A DNA stretch of 64,000 bases from Imbricaverruca yamaguchii. Its lineage: Eukaryota; Arthropoda; Thecostraca; Neoverrucidae. This document shows positions 63,236-64,000 of this stretch, one piece after another. The stretch lies in assembly GCA_034440575.1 (NCBI GenBank), contig JAOTOL010001598.1, positions 608,501 through 672,500 on the forward strand, in the 5' to 3' direction. A model generated the notes under the pieces. The model did no database searches. It worked only from the letters and a program-made list of their open reading frames with translations, and was not told where the DNA came from. Positions within the stretch are counted from its first letter, which is position 1; every line of letters starts with the position of its first letter. The translations under genes were made by a program, and so were the position numbers.

Positions 63236-63380
63236 ATCAAGCGGCGTAAGGGTAGATGAGAACAAGCTGGGTCCCTATTTTGCGTGATTCTATCAGTTCT
63301 GAAGTTAAGATCGGGCGGCGTAAGTGTAGGTGAGAACAAGCTGGGTCCCTATTTTGCGTGATTCTATCGGCTCTGAAGCA
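63236..63380. repeat. 74-bp tandem duplication next to tRNA-Asp
   Basis: AACAAGCTGGGTCCCTATTT at 63261 and 63335, with matching flanks; begins just upstream of the tRNA-Asp gene. Confidence 0.9.
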
Positions 63381-63723
63381 ATGTTTGACGCTAATCCATC
63401 TACTTTTCACCACATTCCTACGTACCTACCGTACAGCTACCTCCACTGTATTGACGAAGGTTCTCTCTATTAACTTGCTTCTGAATTTAGTTGGACAGGG
63501 CAATAGGTTGCCACGCACCCTTTTCTGTCCACTTTCCACGCAGTGCCAATCGGGGATCATGCCGGTGGTTTTCAACTTCACAGAGGAATCCATTCAACGG
63601 GTTGTGGCTCAACCGGCGTTGCGTATTATGCCAAGCACTCTAAAAGGATGGACCGTCTTCCGTCAATTTTACGAAAAATTCGTTTGACAGTGATGAGTTT
63701 TGTGATGCTATTACGATCAATAA

Positions 63724-63766
63724 CCAGGTATATACCTGGGTGGCGAGCAATATATTGCTCGCCACC
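63724..63766. repeat. Two adjoining perfect palindromes
   Basis: CCAGGTATATACCTGG (63724-63739) and a 28-bp palindrome centred at 63752/63753 (half-site GGTGGCGAGCAATA, 63739-63766) share a base. Confidence 0.92.
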
Positions 63767-63936
63767 AAGGACTGGGAGCGCTGCCGGCCACGCGGGTGAT
63801 GTGGGTTAGGCACATGTTGTCATTAGGAGCAGGACAGAGCGGTACCAAAGCATGCTGGGTTCCACGGACATAGAGTTCCATGAGGTAGCCATAGCAACTG
63901 CCTTACCTCGGAAAATATAGTGGCCAGGGACGCGGA

Positions 63937-63988
63937 GCCGGAGCCGGAGCCGCCGGGACATTTTACTCGGAGCCGGAGCCGGAGCCGT
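63937..63988. repeat. GGAGCC hexamer repeats
   Basis: Two short (GGAGCC)n blocks. Together with 62712-63150 and 63381-63720 no further AARS2 exon was recognised. Confidence 0.7.
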
Positions 63989-64000
63989 CAAAAGCATGGC

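Overview
This is eukaryotic (metazoan) nuclear DNA, most likely from an arthropod; a crustacean such as a barnacle would fit, but that is a guess from gene divergence and repeat content. It contains two spliced protein-coding genes in head-to-head (divergent) orientation, one canonical tRNA gene, several families of transposable elements and an exceptional load of minisatellites. Almost every long open frame outside the listed exons is a by-product of tandem repeats.

Minus strand, 43726 down to 6250: the 5' half of the cytoplasmic dynein 1 heavy chain gene (DYNC1H1/Dhc64C type). I could place 36 coding exons. Their splice phases chain without a break (6504 coding bases, 2168 codons), and they cover the dimerising tail, the intermediate-chain and light-intermediate-chain binding region, the linker and the AAA1 ATPase module with its P-loop and Walker B. 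The AAA1-AAA2 junction ends at the donor after 6250. The remaining motor (AAA2-AAA6, stalk) is not in the window; positions 1-6249 look like a minisatellite-rich intron.

Plus strand, 49585 to 62711: the 5' part of a mitochondrial-type alanyl-tRNA synthetase gene (AARS2). Seven exons (1152 coding bases, 384 codons) carry most of the class II catalytic domain. The tRNA-binding, editing and C-Ala exons lie beyond the right edge. Between the two start codons are 5.9 kb of noticeably AT-richer DNA with CR1-like retrotransposon fragments. A tRNA-Asp(GTC) gene lies on the minus strand at 63158-63229, probably in the next AARS2 intron.

Mobile DNA: a 5'-truncated, decayed APE-RT-RNase H non-LTR retrotransposon (50.53-54.94 kb, minus) sits inside a 30-bp minisatellite in AARS2 intron 1, and is itself interrupted by a piggyBac-type MITE flanked by TTAA. 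A related MITE copy lies in dynein intron 14. Eleven short hairpin sequences across the window match the 3' end of that non-LTR element. Two tRNA-derived SINE copies have perfect target-site duplications, and three CR1-like 3' fragments are present.

The most unusual observation is that many minisatellites straddle exon-intron junctions and have copied the splice site with some flanking exon: eight dynein boundaries (exons 3, 4, 11, 15, 17, 19, 32, 35) and two AARS2 boundaries (exons 4 and 7). Some copies stay in frame and could give length variants; others would introduce stops.
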